Source: Schistocerca nitens
Taxonomy: Eukaryota > Arthropoda > Insecta > Orthoptera > Acrididae
Direction of reading: 5' to 3'
Length of the DNA stretch: 64,000 nt
Assembly (NCBI RefSeq): GCF_023898315.1
Contig: NC_064619.1
Location: forward strand, 344,482,650 to 344,546,649
Shown here in pieces: positions 21,432 through 32,432 of this stretch (position 1 is its first letter; each line of letters begins with the position of its first letter). The translations under genes and the position numbers were made by a program. The notes under the pieces are model-generated. The model did not search any database. It was not told where the DNA came from and saw nothing but the letters and a program-made list of their open reading frames with translations.

Positions 21432-22463
21432 CATATACCATTGAATGCACCCGCAAAATTGTGTCGTCGTACAATAGATACACAATTCAGGGGAAATGAC
21501 GTCATAAATGTTGAGATGCGCGTAATAGTTGCATTTGCTTCAGATAGAGCGCAAATTACTCCGACTATGCTCTTCCAGTGTTTCATAATGAGAGAACTCA
21601 ACTACTTCCAACAAACTTTAAGCATAACGTTAGACGTCTTCTAAACTTTTCCCTCTTACTTGCTTAACGGCAAATATTCAACACATTAACTCATTTGTAA
21701 AGTAATCAGAAGTTTGATTCTTTACAGAATCTGGAGCTTACTGATGCTGTTAAAACTAACATTTCCCTAGAAAAAAGGAAAAGTACTAAATAGATTCACA
21801 CGACCGCACACGGTAACGTACTTGCTATCGTTTTAATCACCATTTGTTTGGAGAGTGAGTTTGTGGATCAAGAAATGTCGCTAGCTCCCGACTTCAGTTA
21901 CAGACTTCGCAACGCTCACTCCGCCATACAGGACCCACGAGATTCCCCCTTAACCCCACGGCTCCCAACTTCGCGATCTCCAACTTATTATGTCAGGCCT
22001 CTCAATCATCCTCCAGAGCAGAAGTAGAAACTTCAATTGCCCGTTTCCGCTATACGAATAGCGCTTTCTGTAAGGTGTTGCTTCCTGCTAGTACTTTTAG
22101 AAGTTTCTTTACAGCGAATGTTGGGGAACACAGGCCTTCATTGAAAGTCACAAGCTGTTAAGCCTGTCAGGAAGGCTCCGAGGCAACCTATTAAGGAGGA
22201 TTAGAGACAAACTGGCCCACCACCTCCATCGTAGAGAAAACCCCCTTTCCCCAGATACTGGAAGGAGCACACAGATGTGGAAAGGAATTGATATGCATGC
22301 CTTAATGTGCTGAGGCATCATTCAACTTCTTGTGCAGGTACACATGTATTTACGCGACGGCCCGGATGGACTGGGAGAAGGTGGACTTTTAATTTGGTGA
22401 AGTAATTAGTTAGGCCAGACATCTCAGAATATTACTGAGACACGTACACATGCACGTACATAG
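21432..22463. other. Non-coding stretch, no feature recognised
   Basis: No recognisable coding domains, inverted ends or RNA-like boxes were found. Confidence 0.45.
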
Positions 22464-22466
22464 GCG

Positions 22467-22523
<57 letters not shown>
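22464..22523. repeat. (CG)n/(CA)n microsatellite
   Basis: A short alternating CG run is followed by about 24 CA units and abuts the tail of a truncated SINE. A second CA run (about 22641-22658) follows a C-run on the other side. Confidence 0.95.
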
Positions 22524-22524
<1 letters not shown>

Positions 22525-22632
22525 TGGTTCAAATGGTATGGTCATCAGTCCCCTAGAACTTAGAACTACTTAAACCTAACTAACCTAAGGACAGCACACA
22601 ACACCCAGTCATCACGAGGCAGAGAAAATCCC
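22524..22632 (-). mobile_element. Truncated SINE, head type B, between CA repeats
   Basis: On the minus strand it runs from 'gggattttctctgcctcg' through the shared tail to 'accatttgaaccattt'. The tRNA-like head is missing and replaced by a C/G homopolymer joined to CA repeats. Part of the tail is also missing ('atggtatggtcatcagtccc'). No target duplication is visible because both flanks are simple repeats. Confidence 0.88.
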
Positions 22633-22639
22633 CCCCCCC

Positions 22640-23400
22640 CCACACACACACACACACTTTTATTTACCCAGTCTTTTTTGTTATTGCTGCCTATAGAGAA
22701 ACTAAAGATGTTTATGTTACGATTTTCTAATGAATAATATAACTGTATTCAGTACTTTTACTTTTAAAAACATTGAATTTTTATTTTACACTACACACAT
22801 CTCATGGCTTTTCCTGTTTGAAAGAAGACTGGGATTGGAAGGCAGTACAGGATAAACAGATGCTCTTCCACAGACCTAGAACGTACCATAATTTCTCTTA
22901 CGCCAGCGGCGTTTGTCATTAAAGATTTGTCTTTCCATAAACCAAAACGAAAACTATATGCGCAGAATATGATGACTTTGCCTGTTTCTACGTTCCTCTG
23001 CAACAGAAGGGAAAGAAGAGACAAGTAGTAGAAGAAGAAGAAGAAGAAGAGGAAGAAACAAACAGAGAAAAAGGGAAGAGCAGAGTAAGATGATAGTTAT
23101 AAACAGATAGGGTTATGAGATGCAAGTACTTAATTTTCAGCATTCTTCTGTAATTTAACGTCTCTTCGATTCTCTTATTTTCAGTTTCTGCATAGTACAT
23201 GATCCACTTTCATGTAATGCTCTGCTGCAGACAAACATGCTCACAATTTAGTTATTCAGTTTAAAGCCTATGTTTGATATTATTAAATTTTTGGCGAGAA
23301 ATTCTCTCCTTGCGTGTCACATGTTATTTTGTTTTTATGGTAGAAGAATTCATTCACTTCATCTACTACATTGTCAACAATTTCGATGTTAGGCTAACGC
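22640..23400. other. Non-coding; contains a (GAA)n repeat
   Basis: A GAA/GAG purine run occupies about 23027-23057. No gene is recognisable. Confidence 0.5.
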
Positions 23401-23419
23401 TGTTCTCACTGCTTTGCTC

Positions 23420-23720
23420 TCAGTCCATATTCTGCGCGCAGTAGACCATTCCTCCTCAATTTTACAGAGGAAAGCGATGGCACCAGCGAAGTTACTTACA
23501 TCCTCTCACTCTGAGTTTTTATTCCATTTCGGATCTTTATTATTTCCTTCACTGCATACTCGATCTACAGGTTGAACAGAAGAGAAGACTTGCTGAATCT
23601 CTACCTTACGCTCTTTTTATTCTGAGCACTTCTCTCCTGGTGTTCTATCCACTCCTTGGGTGTTCTAGTAAATGTTGTGTGCCACTCGTCTTTCCCTATG
23701 GAGGGTACAAATTTTTCTGA
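23420..23720 (-). pseudogene. Strongly decayed RTE-like LINE fragment
   Basis: This stretch resembles the reverse transcriptase region of the LINE at 10.5-12.7 kb at the DNA level: 'ccttcactgcatactcgatc' followed by 'acaggttgaac' here corresponds to 'cctttactgcttgctcaatg' followed by 'acagattgaat' near 11250-11280, and 'gcaccagcgaagtt' corresponds to the segment beside the FADD box. No open frame survives. The identification rests on these matches and their order, so it is tentative. Confidence 0.5.
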
Positions 23721-24949
23721 GAATTTCGGACATCACTTCGATGATGCTATACCACGCAGGACTGGCTCCCATTGCCTGTACGCCGTGAAATGGATTGAGG
23801 TCCTACGTCCGTATTTAGAGCTATGATGACTTCAGACGCCCGGTAGAACGTCTGAGAAATCTACGATCGCTTACCACTCTTAACTGTCCTATTTCTCGAG
23901 GTGGCTTGGTAGTACGTGTCCAACACTAACTGTACGATTGCTTGTCGATGTATTTCATTCTGTAGAGTACTAAAGTGACATTGGCCTTGAGAATTTCTAA
24001 AACTATAGTGACGGGAAGAAGGTTGAGGTAGGGGAAGGAAAGGGGTTAGAGGGTATGAAGGGAATAAACGACCAATAAAATTTCATAACACAGACAAAGG
24101 TTTCTGTAATAGGCACCAAGATGAAAACACGAGTAACGTATTACCGTAATAATAATAATAATAAAACTTTCTGTTTTACGCTGGCTTCTTAACAGTAACA
24201 GCTGTTTTGCCTAGAAGAAGCGTTATGCCTTGTTTGATGGTGCGATGCGCCAATCCTAGCAGTTTGGTGTGCAGGGCGACGTGCACAAGCAGAACGGCAC
24301 GAGACCGCCTTTCACCCAAGGTTAATAACTGAGGCCTCAGTATTCGTTCCGCACCGCGGGTAGCCCGGCCAAGTGAATGCTGCCGTAATTAATTCACTTA
24401 TCAGATTGTGTAGGAGCTGCTTGCACGTCTCTTTCCCACGTTTCAATTGCAGCTGTAGCGGCCGATGGAGCTCTTTTCAAAAGCAAATTAGTAAACTAAA
24501 AACTAGCCTTTCCACTCGGCAGCGCCATTATAATCTCTTTCGCGGAACGAGAGACTTTTAAGCACAGGTGCTTCGCGGTTTACCGTATGTCCTTTGTGTT
24601 AAGTAGAATCGGGATAGTGACTACAGAGGAAGTCGTGCTTAAACATAAGTATACAGCTGAAATATATTTACCTCTGACGTTCGGCAAGAATGGCTGCTAA
24701 TTTACGTTAAATTGTGTGGAAAGCGGCAAGTCATTCCACATTTGACAGCGCGGCCGGTTAGGAGAAGAAACCTGGTACACAGCGAGTCAAGGGTAGCGCG
24801 CGCACAGCACGTACTGCTTCGTCTTACCTCATCGTGATGGAATTACTGCATTGAACGGACCGGACCCAATGGTCAGACTCTAAACAGATCTAAATCTGCT
24901 CTCCTTTCTATCCAGCAGAAGAGAGCAAAGATACTGAAATGCCTGGGCT
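23721..24949. other. Non-coding stretch; small (AAT)n at 24147-24163
   Basis: No coding domain or element terminus was recognised. A short (AAT)n run is the only distinct feature. Confidence 0.45.
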
Positions 24950-25088
24950 AGCAGGCCAAAGGGGGTTAGGTTGTGGAAAGGGGCCAAAATGAGTACCTGA
25001 CAGTTGCACTCAACGTACAAACTTTATTTATCAACACACAATATTACACTCAAAATTTTAATCGACCTCCTTTGATTAACTTTAGATC

Positions 25089-25411
25089 GGCTGAAGGCCA
25101 CATTCAAAATCCAAGACACAAAGCTTAAGCAACATTGAAATACTAGTTTCTTCTGGAGGTTTCACCCAAGAATATTTTCTAATTTTTCAATCTAATAGGC
25201 TGAAGGCCTTAGAAATTTAATTTTAATGGAACTAGGCTGGAGGTCGCATATTAAGCAATAAGAGGAGTTTCAATCAAAAGGCAGAAGGCCTTATCTTAAA
25301 ACCTCTCCAGTAAAATTCGGCTGAAGGCCCCATGTAAAAATATAACTTGTCATGCCTTATGGGCAAGACAAGAACACTAATTTAAGAGATACTTATACTC
25401 GGCTGAAAGCA
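25089..25411 (+). repeat. Irregular array of a 'ggctgaaggcc' motif
   Basis: Six copies of an 11-bp motif occur at 25089, 25198, 25235 ('ggctggaggtc'), 25280 ('ggcagaaggcc'), 25319 and 25401 ('ggctgaaagca'). The spacing is irregular (109, 37, 45, 39 and 82 bp). The intervening sequence is AT-rich and not obviously repeated. The function is unknown. It may be part of a non-coding region of an unrecognised retroelement spanning roughly 24950-26900. Confidence 0.7.
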
Positions 25412-25870
25412 ACACATCAACCAAATAACTAAAATCCAAACAGGGATATTACTACATAACACACAGGGAACGGCGCTCACAAGTTTCCAGGGGTAGGCCT
25501 GGGATTGTAACACTAACGCCCGTTTAGGTGAGACAGGCAGCCTGTCCAACGACTTCTTAATCTGGAGGCAACCCAACCGACAGACAGCCGACCGACCAAT
25601 CAACCAAATCAGTTCCGCTCCACGCAACCAGCAAAACGACCGCAAGATTTCAATACACGACACACAGAATATTGGCGCCCACAACGACCAACAACATCTC
25701 AGCTGGCGAACTAAACACCGCGCTGGACAGCAACAACACGACGAGGAAAATACACTGCCTACAATTACGTCAACGGCCACAATGCAGAACATACCGCTGG
25801 TGAATTTCCATAACAGGGAATTATTTAAGTTAAATTTCACAGGAAGACGGCTGGAATCCTAGCCGACTTG

Positions 25871-26055
25871 TGCGGTTAAAGGCGCTGCAGTCTGGAACCG
25901 CAAGACCGCTACGGTCGCAGGTTCGAATCCTGCCTCGGGCATGGATGTTTGTGATGTCCTTAGGTTAGTTAGGTTTAACTAGTTCTAAGTTCTAGGGGAC
26001 TAATGACCTCAGCAGTTGAGTCCCATAGTGCTCAGAGCCATTTGAACCATTTGAA
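25871..26055 (+). mobile_element. tRNA-headed SINE, head type A, 'gcaagaccg' subfamily
   Basis: The head is slightly truncated ('tgcggttaaaggcgctgcag'), followed by B box 'caggttcgaatcctgcctcg' and the shared tail. A perfect 13-bp target duplication, cctagccgacttg, lies at 25858-25870 and 26056-26068. Confidence 0.95.
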
Positions 26056-26159
26056 CCTAGCCGACTTGAATACACACACGTTGTTGCTCACAGGAATGTC
26101 CCAAAAGCTACAGCCAGGATCAAACGAAGAAATGTAAACAGTTGAGGCTCGATAGTAAG

Positions 26160-26900
26160 TTAAGTGAGGACTCAACTTTCATGTCCAAGTCGTAGCACCC
26201 GCAAGCAGCACCTCACACTCCAACCGCGCGTGCACACTGCCTGTGGCCCCGCCCAGAGTACGCGCGACGGAGACTTCCTTGCTGCTCCACTCCAACCGAC
26301 CGACTTCCCAGGCTCGGAAACGGTGGAAGGACCAAATATACGTCGGCCGATGAGACGCCAAGCCCCCGCACGGGTCATCGATTTGCTAGTGATCCAAGTA
26401 ACGCTTATGTGCTATTTGTCCCTCATAATTAATTAGGGGAGGGTTCATGGGCTCTATCACTCATATTCTGTTCTAAAATACCTGCAATTACCTAGGTCGT
26501 AAATCAAGAGGTACAGGGGCCCTCCGGCGGCGCTCCGTCCCCGACTTCACTGCTGCTGCGTTCCCACTGCACTGTTGGTCCGTCTCCAACCACTTGCTTC
26601 TTTCGGACGGACGACGTCCCGAGGACATTGGGGGGACCCAACGGTGCAGAGGGAACACAACCGAAATCTCTGCACAGGAAGGAACCGATCCAAATACACG
26701 TCGTCGATGAGACGACCGACCGAACGATCAACCAACGGTCGTCCCCACTGGTATTGGCTGTGCGGACCTCACTGGGGCTCCGTCCCCGACTGCACTTCTG
26801 CCACGTACCAGCTCCGACTGACTTCCAAAAGCACGACGAGTCGGTAATACTATCGGTTGCCCAGAGATAGTACAGTGCACTTATCGATATGCACTGCTGC
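26160..26900. other. GC-rich repetitive block, unassigned
   Basis: Two short segments occur twice: 'gctccgtccccgact' at 26533-26547 and 26777-26791, and a 25-bp block beginning 'ccaaatatacgtcg' or 'ccaaatacacgtcg' and ending 'cgatgagacg' at 26332-26357 and 26690-26714. Open frames on both strands overlap and have no recognisable domain, so I do not call genes. It may be an LTR or untranslated part of an unrecognised retroelement, or a decayed promoter-like region. Confidence 0.45.
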
Positions 26901-27596
26901 TGCCGCTTACGGGCAGGCAAGACAGCAATTCAGTGACACCAGTCATTGAAATTAAAATGACTAGGCGACTGGACGGTAAAAACAAGATGTTAAATAAAAA
27001 TGGCACGAACATGAGCTAGGCATGACTCAGATACAGTATCAGTGTCATGAATTTTATTTAAGGTGTACTCGGTAATGAGTAGTAACAAATAACAGCGAAA
27101 ATCTTGGTGATCACCGTGTAGATGAAGCTTGCATGGGGGATTAATTAAAAAATGAATGCAATAATGTTAGTAGCTGTGTATCCGGTTACGAAGTCTCGTA
27201 ACCAGTTGCCCCTGAGTAGTATTAGTACGCAATCTGACTGCATAAAATAACAATAAAGAATGAAAGGAAATTTCCGTTAACACAATTGATTAATTAAGTC
27301 CCCTTCAACTATAAAAGCTACGAAACAACAAGTCACAAGTGTAACTGTTCTGTGTGTGGAAGTGTGATTCAACGTACACGTATCTGGCACGGTTCTTCCT
27401 CAATACGACGAGATATTTTAAACACCATTTACAAGGAACTAAATGAAAAACCAGAAATACTATAATTGCACATAGAAACCAGAATTACAAGTCTAATACA
27501 TGAACACGAGCCAGATGCTTTGTTGACTGAACCTGTGACCAAGAGGCATTATTATTAAGGAGATTTGAAATAAAATTTTTTTGTTACCTCCATATA

Positions 27597-28931
27597 CGAG
27601 GGCGGTTCAGAAAGTAACCTCCGATTGGTCACAGTGCGGGTTGTGGGGGGAGTAGCGACGCCATCTGTGCGTTCACGCACTCAACAGGTCAGTCGGCATC
27701 AAGCCGTGGTCGAGTGAACGTCGTACCTGCGCTAGTTTAGTTTTTGTGGCAGTTTGAAATGTGTGCTGCAATAGAAAACCCCGCCAAATGTGAAGTGCGT
27801 GCTGTCATAAGGTTTTTTACAGCCAAAGGATATTCTGCAGCAGCTATTCATCGTGAGCTTTGTGCCGTGTACGGACCAAGACTTATGAGTGAAGGAGTTG
27901 TCCGTGAATGGGTACGTTTATTTAAAAGTGGACGAGAAAACGTTCATGATGAAGAGAGGAGTGGTAGACCATCATTGGTGACTGACGAACTCGTTCAGAC
28001 AGTTGATGCAAAAGTTCGTGAAAATCGACGTTTCTCAATGTCGGAGTTGTCTACTGGTTTTCCACAGTTTTCTAAGACTCTCTTGTACGAGATAGTGACA
28101 GCAAGATTGGGTTACCGTAAGTTCTGTGCACGATGGGTGCCCAAAATTCTTACCGACCACCACAAAACTCAAAGAATGGCCTCTGCATTAGACTTTCTGT
28201 CACGTTATGAGGACGAAGGAGAACCATTGTTAAACAGAATCGTGACCGGTGACGAAACCTGGATTAAGTACGTGAACAATGAGACAAAAGAACAATCAAA
28301 GATGTGGGCACATTCAAATTCGCCTACCAAACCAAGAAAAGCCTCGCAAGATTTTTCTGCCAGAAAACTGATGGCAACGGTGTTTTCGGATGCCAAAGGA
28401 GTGTTGTTGTTTGAATTCATGGAACGTGGTACGACCATTAATCAAGACGTGTACTGTGAAACAATAAAAAAGTTACGACGGGCTATACAGAACAAACGCC
28501 GTGGTATGCTGACTTCCGGTATCGTTTTTTTGCACGATAACGCCCGTCCTCACTCTGCTCGCAGAACAACGGCCCTTCTTGAGTCCTTCAAGTGGGACGT
28601 TATCAACCATCCACCTTACAGCCCAGACCTGGCGCCAAGTGATTATCACCTCTTCATGCATTTGAAGAAATGGCTCGGGTCACAGCGGTTTGATGACGAC
28701 GAAGAGCTCAAAGATGCGGTCACAGGCTGGCTCCAGGCACAAGCGGGTGATTTTTATGTAGAAGGAATTTCAAAGCTTGTGAAGAGATACGATAAGTGCC
28801 TCAATCGCTATGGAGACTATGTAGAAAAATAGTGCAAAGATGTAGTTGTAAGATGTATATATTAAAATATTTTTATTTAACTTGGTGTATTTTTTTAAAT
28901 CAACCGGTGGTTACTTTCTGAACGGCCCTCG
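27597..28931 (+). mobile_element. Apparently complete mariner element
   Basis: Inverted repeats of at least 27 bp with two mismatches ('cgagggcggttcagaaagta' on the left, 'tactttctgaacggccctcg' on the right) sit next to TA on each side (27595-27596, 28932-28933). The 1335-bp length is standard for mariner. The single gene inside is uninterrupted. It lies within the already decayed 3' LTR of Gypsy-A, so it arrived later. Confidence 0.95.
27759..28832 (+). CDS. Mariner transposase (DD34D), intact frame
   Basis: The enzyme excises and reinserts its own element at TA sites. From the ATG at 27759 the frame gives about 357 residues, slightly longer than the typical ~345, because the start lies a few codons upstream of the conserved region. 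A longer frame upstream would need a TTG start and is less likely. Seen in order: an N-terminal helix-turn-helix ('IRFFTAKGYSAAAIHRELC'), 'EERSGRPS' linker, second DNA-binding segment, 'WVPKILT' (the WVPHEL position), first Asp in 'IVTGDETW', second in 'VFLHDNARPHSA', third in 'YSPDLAPSDYHLF', which falls 34 residues after the second. All three catalytic aspartates are present, with no stops or frameshifts. The WVPHEL motif is altered (KI for HE). Activity is possible but not shown by sequence alone. Confidence 0.95.
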   Translation: MCAAIENPAKCEVRAVIRFFTAKGYSAAAIHRELCAVYGPRLMSEGVVREWVRLFKSGRENVHDEERSGRPSLVTDELVQTVDAKVRENRRFSMSELSTGFPQFSKTLLYEIVTARLGYRKFCARWVPKILTDHHKTQRMASALDFLSRYEDEGEPLLNRIVTGDETWIKYVNNETKEQSKMWAHSNSPTKPRKASQDFSARKLMATVFSDAKGVLLFEFMERGTTINQDVYCETIKKLRRAIQNKRRGMLTSGIVFLHDNARPHSARRTTALLESFKWDVINHPPYSPDLAPSDYHLFMHLKKWLGSQRFDDDEELKDAVTGWLQAQAGDFYVEGISKLVKRYDKCLNRYGDYVEK

Positions 28932-29461
28932 TATATTGACGAAAAATACACTGTGATCATTGCGACATCTTCCATATATACATTACACCAACCGAACAAC
29001 ATCTACTCTCTCGCCCAACAGAACAATAACTGCCCACGACATCCTCTCAACAAGCACTTCCCACGACAACCTCTGAACTACAACTGCCCACAGCAACCTC
29101 TGCACTACTAGTGCCCCAGTGGAGGCGGCGGAATAATACTCTTTGGCGCAATCTCTGGCGCTGTGACTCAGTGTAGCCACCTTTCATATGCCCTCCTCCA
29201 CGGGCTAGCATTTGATGGTATTTTGCCAGCATTGGTGGTGAAAATACCATCAAATTCATCAAAAAAAAAAATACAGACAAAAATAAAAGATGAAATTAAT
29301 AAGTAGATATCACATAGCTAAATAAATTTTGGCTTTGCACTGACCCTTCAATAACCTAATATATAAAATACAGTAAGGAATACAAATGGATGCATAGATG
29401 TGATTTTACATAATAGTTTACACAAGTATCATTTGTTAAACAATGTGGTTAAATAATTCAA

Positions 29462-29910
29462 CCAACAGCGTCAGCAATGATGAATAGGTGCAGGTAAGAG
29501 TCTCATAACATTTCATAAACAGTAAATACACAAAAAATCTGTTTATACAAATATTCACATAAAATCTTTTCAATTGTTCAATAAACAGGTAGCACTCCTC
29601 AGACTAGTTGACAGTTCCACAAGTAGCACCCAGCAATGGTCAACAGGTGCAAATAGCAGTCTCATAACATTTCATCAGCAGTATTTAAACAGCTCCAACA
29701 GTGGCACCCAGCAATGTTGAACAGGTGCAGACACCAACAAGTGACATCATTTCAGTAGAAGCAGTTCCAACAGTGGCACCCAGCAATGTTGAACAGGTGC
29801 AGGTAACAGTCCATAATATTCACTATCACTAATTAGACAGTTCATCAGAGTTCATCAACAGAAATTAAACATTTCCAAGTGGCACCCATCAATGTTAATA
29901 CGTGTAAGCA
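29462..29910. repeat. Diverged tandem array in Gypsy-A 3' region
   Basis: Four to five units share 'gtggcacccagcaatg(t/g)t' and 'aacaggtgcagg', often followed by 'cagtctcataacatttcat'. The spacing is about 80-120 bp and the units have diverged, so the array is old. Confidence 0.75.
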
Positions 29911-30562
29911 CGAACAACAGTTTGAATGCACACACAATTGCTTTTACAAAATTATTATCAATGCTCTTACACTAAACATACAAATTATAATAAACACACA
30001 AATGATATCAGATAATTGTCATATTAACTATTACAAATACACAAATATCAGTAAACCTATAATATTTATGGGTGTCAGTGCAAGCCACAACAAACAAGTA
30101 AAATAATATTTAGGAGATAGGTAGGTACCAATTATTTGGGATTAGGAAAGGAAGACACACAAAACACACTCACTCATCTTTCATCCACATATTAAGTACT
30201 ACTGTGTAATTGAATAGTGTTAACTGTGTAAATGCAATTCTGTCAAAATTTGATGTTCACCATGTGTATCAAGTAGTAGTGGTAACAGTGTATAACAGTC
30301 AATAATAGTTAGTCAACGTCATACTCATCATGTCAAGACAATTGTTTGCCAAGCCAAATCAAAATGTACGGTTGCTGAACAACTGTCAGTGTGCCAAGAT
30401 ATGCAATTACTTCCTCTCTCCAAAAAAAGAGTATGTACTGCTTATTGATTTAACAAAGTGTGTGTGTGTAGACAATCTTCCTTCCACTTGAGTGTTGTAG
30501 TCTGCCATCTTCATCCTCCTTGTTCCATATAAACCAACAAAAAAAATATGCTCCTCACTTAC

Positions 30563-30787
30563 TTTACCTCTTATCCACCAAAACTCCAATAATCTTCAGC
30601 ATCACATAATGTTAATACTTCAATAATACCTCTTACGTCGATACATATAAACCTTATCATCAATATCATTTACCTTATCTCTTGTCCACCAAAACTTCAA
30701 TAATCATCAACTTCACACAATCTCAATACCTCAATAATACCTCTTCAATACGTCGATACATATAAACCTTATCACCTATATCATTTC
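30563..30787. repeat. Direct duplication in Gypsy-A 3' region
   Basis: Two adjacent copies (30563-30668, 30669-30787) share 'ccaccaaaac(t/t)tcaataat', 'caataatacctct' and 'acgtcgatacatataaacct'. They differ by small indels and substitutions. Confidence 0.85.
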
Positions 30788-32432
30788 ACTTCCATAACAA
30801 CTCTTTCCTCTAGTCAGTCTTCTGAGATATAATCCTAGAGCAAACTTCAATTCATCATCCCATACAATCTGAAGACACAAAGTCCACACACAACCTCTGT
30901 GTAATCCATCTGACCCAAATCTTCTACTCATTATGCATTATAAACACCTTTTGGTTACCTTGTCCATTATTAAATAAAAGAAATGCATACATGACCTCTA
31001 AGAGCCTTTAGTTTGAATAACTTTCAGTAAGTAACTACAAGTACGGAGTGTGAATGACAGTAATATTTCACAGTGTGTACACCACTTCAAGAATCATGGT
31101 AAAACAAAAGCAAACATGTGGAGTATTTCTTGTGTCAAATGTCACTTGCTATTTCAATTGCTCACGAAGAATGCAGTGTAATAACTGTCAATGGTCTAAA
31201 CCTAGTGTTGGTATTTCATGTCGTTAGCTTCCTTTCTATTAGCATAAATTTATACAGCTTCCATTAAACCTCCAGCTCATGTGACTTCAATGAAGTTTCT
31301 TGTACCAATGTCGGTCGTAGAATTATAGCAGTTCATTTTCTTATCTTAAAATATAAAGCACTGACCGTAAGCAAAACATGCAATAGCGAGTAAATATACC
31401 AGTAGAGAACAGAATGTTAACAAGTGGATGTAGCACAATCCCTACAACGAGGCTCTGCCAAGCGAACAATCTATAATTAATACCATAGTGTGACCTAAAC
31501 TCCATGTTCGTACACCGTATATCAGCATTTCTATATACCAAATTAAAGAGTAGTTATGACAACAAAACAAAAATGTGTAAATATGCAATCCATATGCAAA
31601 GCAGCAAATATATATCTTACATAATAAACAGGTCATTAGCATCATATCAGCATAAGCAAATAAATGTTCATATGTAATCGTAATAAGTAAACATGAAGGC
31701 GCAAGCACATAAATCACAAAGTATGACTTACATACATAACCATATCAGCACAACTAATCAGGTGACAATTATAATTTAAATAAATAAGCACAGCAGGCAC
31801 ATAATAAGAAAATGTGACATCAGTGAAAAAGCAATGCAGCCAAGCGATGCATAATATACATAAGTAACAACCCTGTTCATTAATCAATCATTGTCAAAAT
31901 CAGTTAATACAAAGTATAAATCACGTAATAGCGAGCAGCAAATTACGTCTAAAGTACGTACCTAAGTGGAAATATGTTACCTGAAAAATAAACTCAATTT
32001 ATAGTTACCTTTTTAGTTTATTACTTTCTTCTTCGAAATTACATTCTTCCTGAAATTTTCTCGATAACAAGTCCTCTTAACGTCGGACACACAGAGAATT
32101 TACCTGGAGTTCTTAAATATTTTATACAACTGTATCCTGAAAAAAAACTGAACGTTAATAACATAATTTATCAAGTCACTATAGCTTTATACTGAATTTA
32201 ATCGGAGAAATTAGACTGTGTATTTGTTTACGGCTGTCAGCGCATTCGCACTGAGCGCTCGATCAGCTGTAGGTACGCGTTTCGTAGGAAGTAATTGTTT
32301 GCGGTCAACGACTGCCTTGTGCGGCGCGCAGACTTGACTGTTGCTTTGAGTATGTGCCGCCCCCAGAACACGGCGTGGTATCCTTATTTTCTCTGCTTGT
32401 TTACGTATAACTGTTAGTTTCTCAAAAGTATG

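Larger units (their letters stand above)
27130..29186 (-). repeat. Gypsy-A 3' LTR, split by a mariner
   Basis: This LTR starts 'tgcatgggggattaattaaa' and ends 'gtgtagccacctttca' on the plus strand. It matches 38585-39508 once the mariner (27597-28931) and, in the other copy, the SINE are set aside. A purine-rich tract on the minus strand ('tggaggagggc', about 29190-29203) lies just inside it and is the likely polypurine primer site for plus-strand synthesis. Confidence 0.92.
29187..32432 (-). other. Gypsy-A long 3' non-coding region with tandem repeats
   Basis: About 3.2 kb lies between the end of integrase and the 3' LTR. No env-like frame, signal peptide plus membrane segment or other domain is recognisable on either strand. 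It is AT-rich except for a GC-richer part at about 32250-32400 next to integrase. It contains a diverged array (about 29462-29910) of units around 'gtggcacccagcaatgttga', followed by 'acaggtgcagg', and a direct duplication of about 106-119 bp (30563-30668 and 30669-30787) with the block 'acgtcgatacatataaacct'. These look like element-internal untranslated repeats. A completely decayed third gene cannot be excluded. Confidence 0.7.

Noticed and set aside
25382-25840. A minus-strand gene of 152 codons
   Set aside because: The translation is Cys/Trp/Leu-rich without a domain, overlaps the repetitive motif array and has no sign of purposeful codon use.
29187-32432. An env gene making Gypsy-A a retrovirus-like element
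   Set aside because: No open frame with a signal peptide, cleavage site or membrane anchor is visible, and the region is filled with untranslated tandem repeats.
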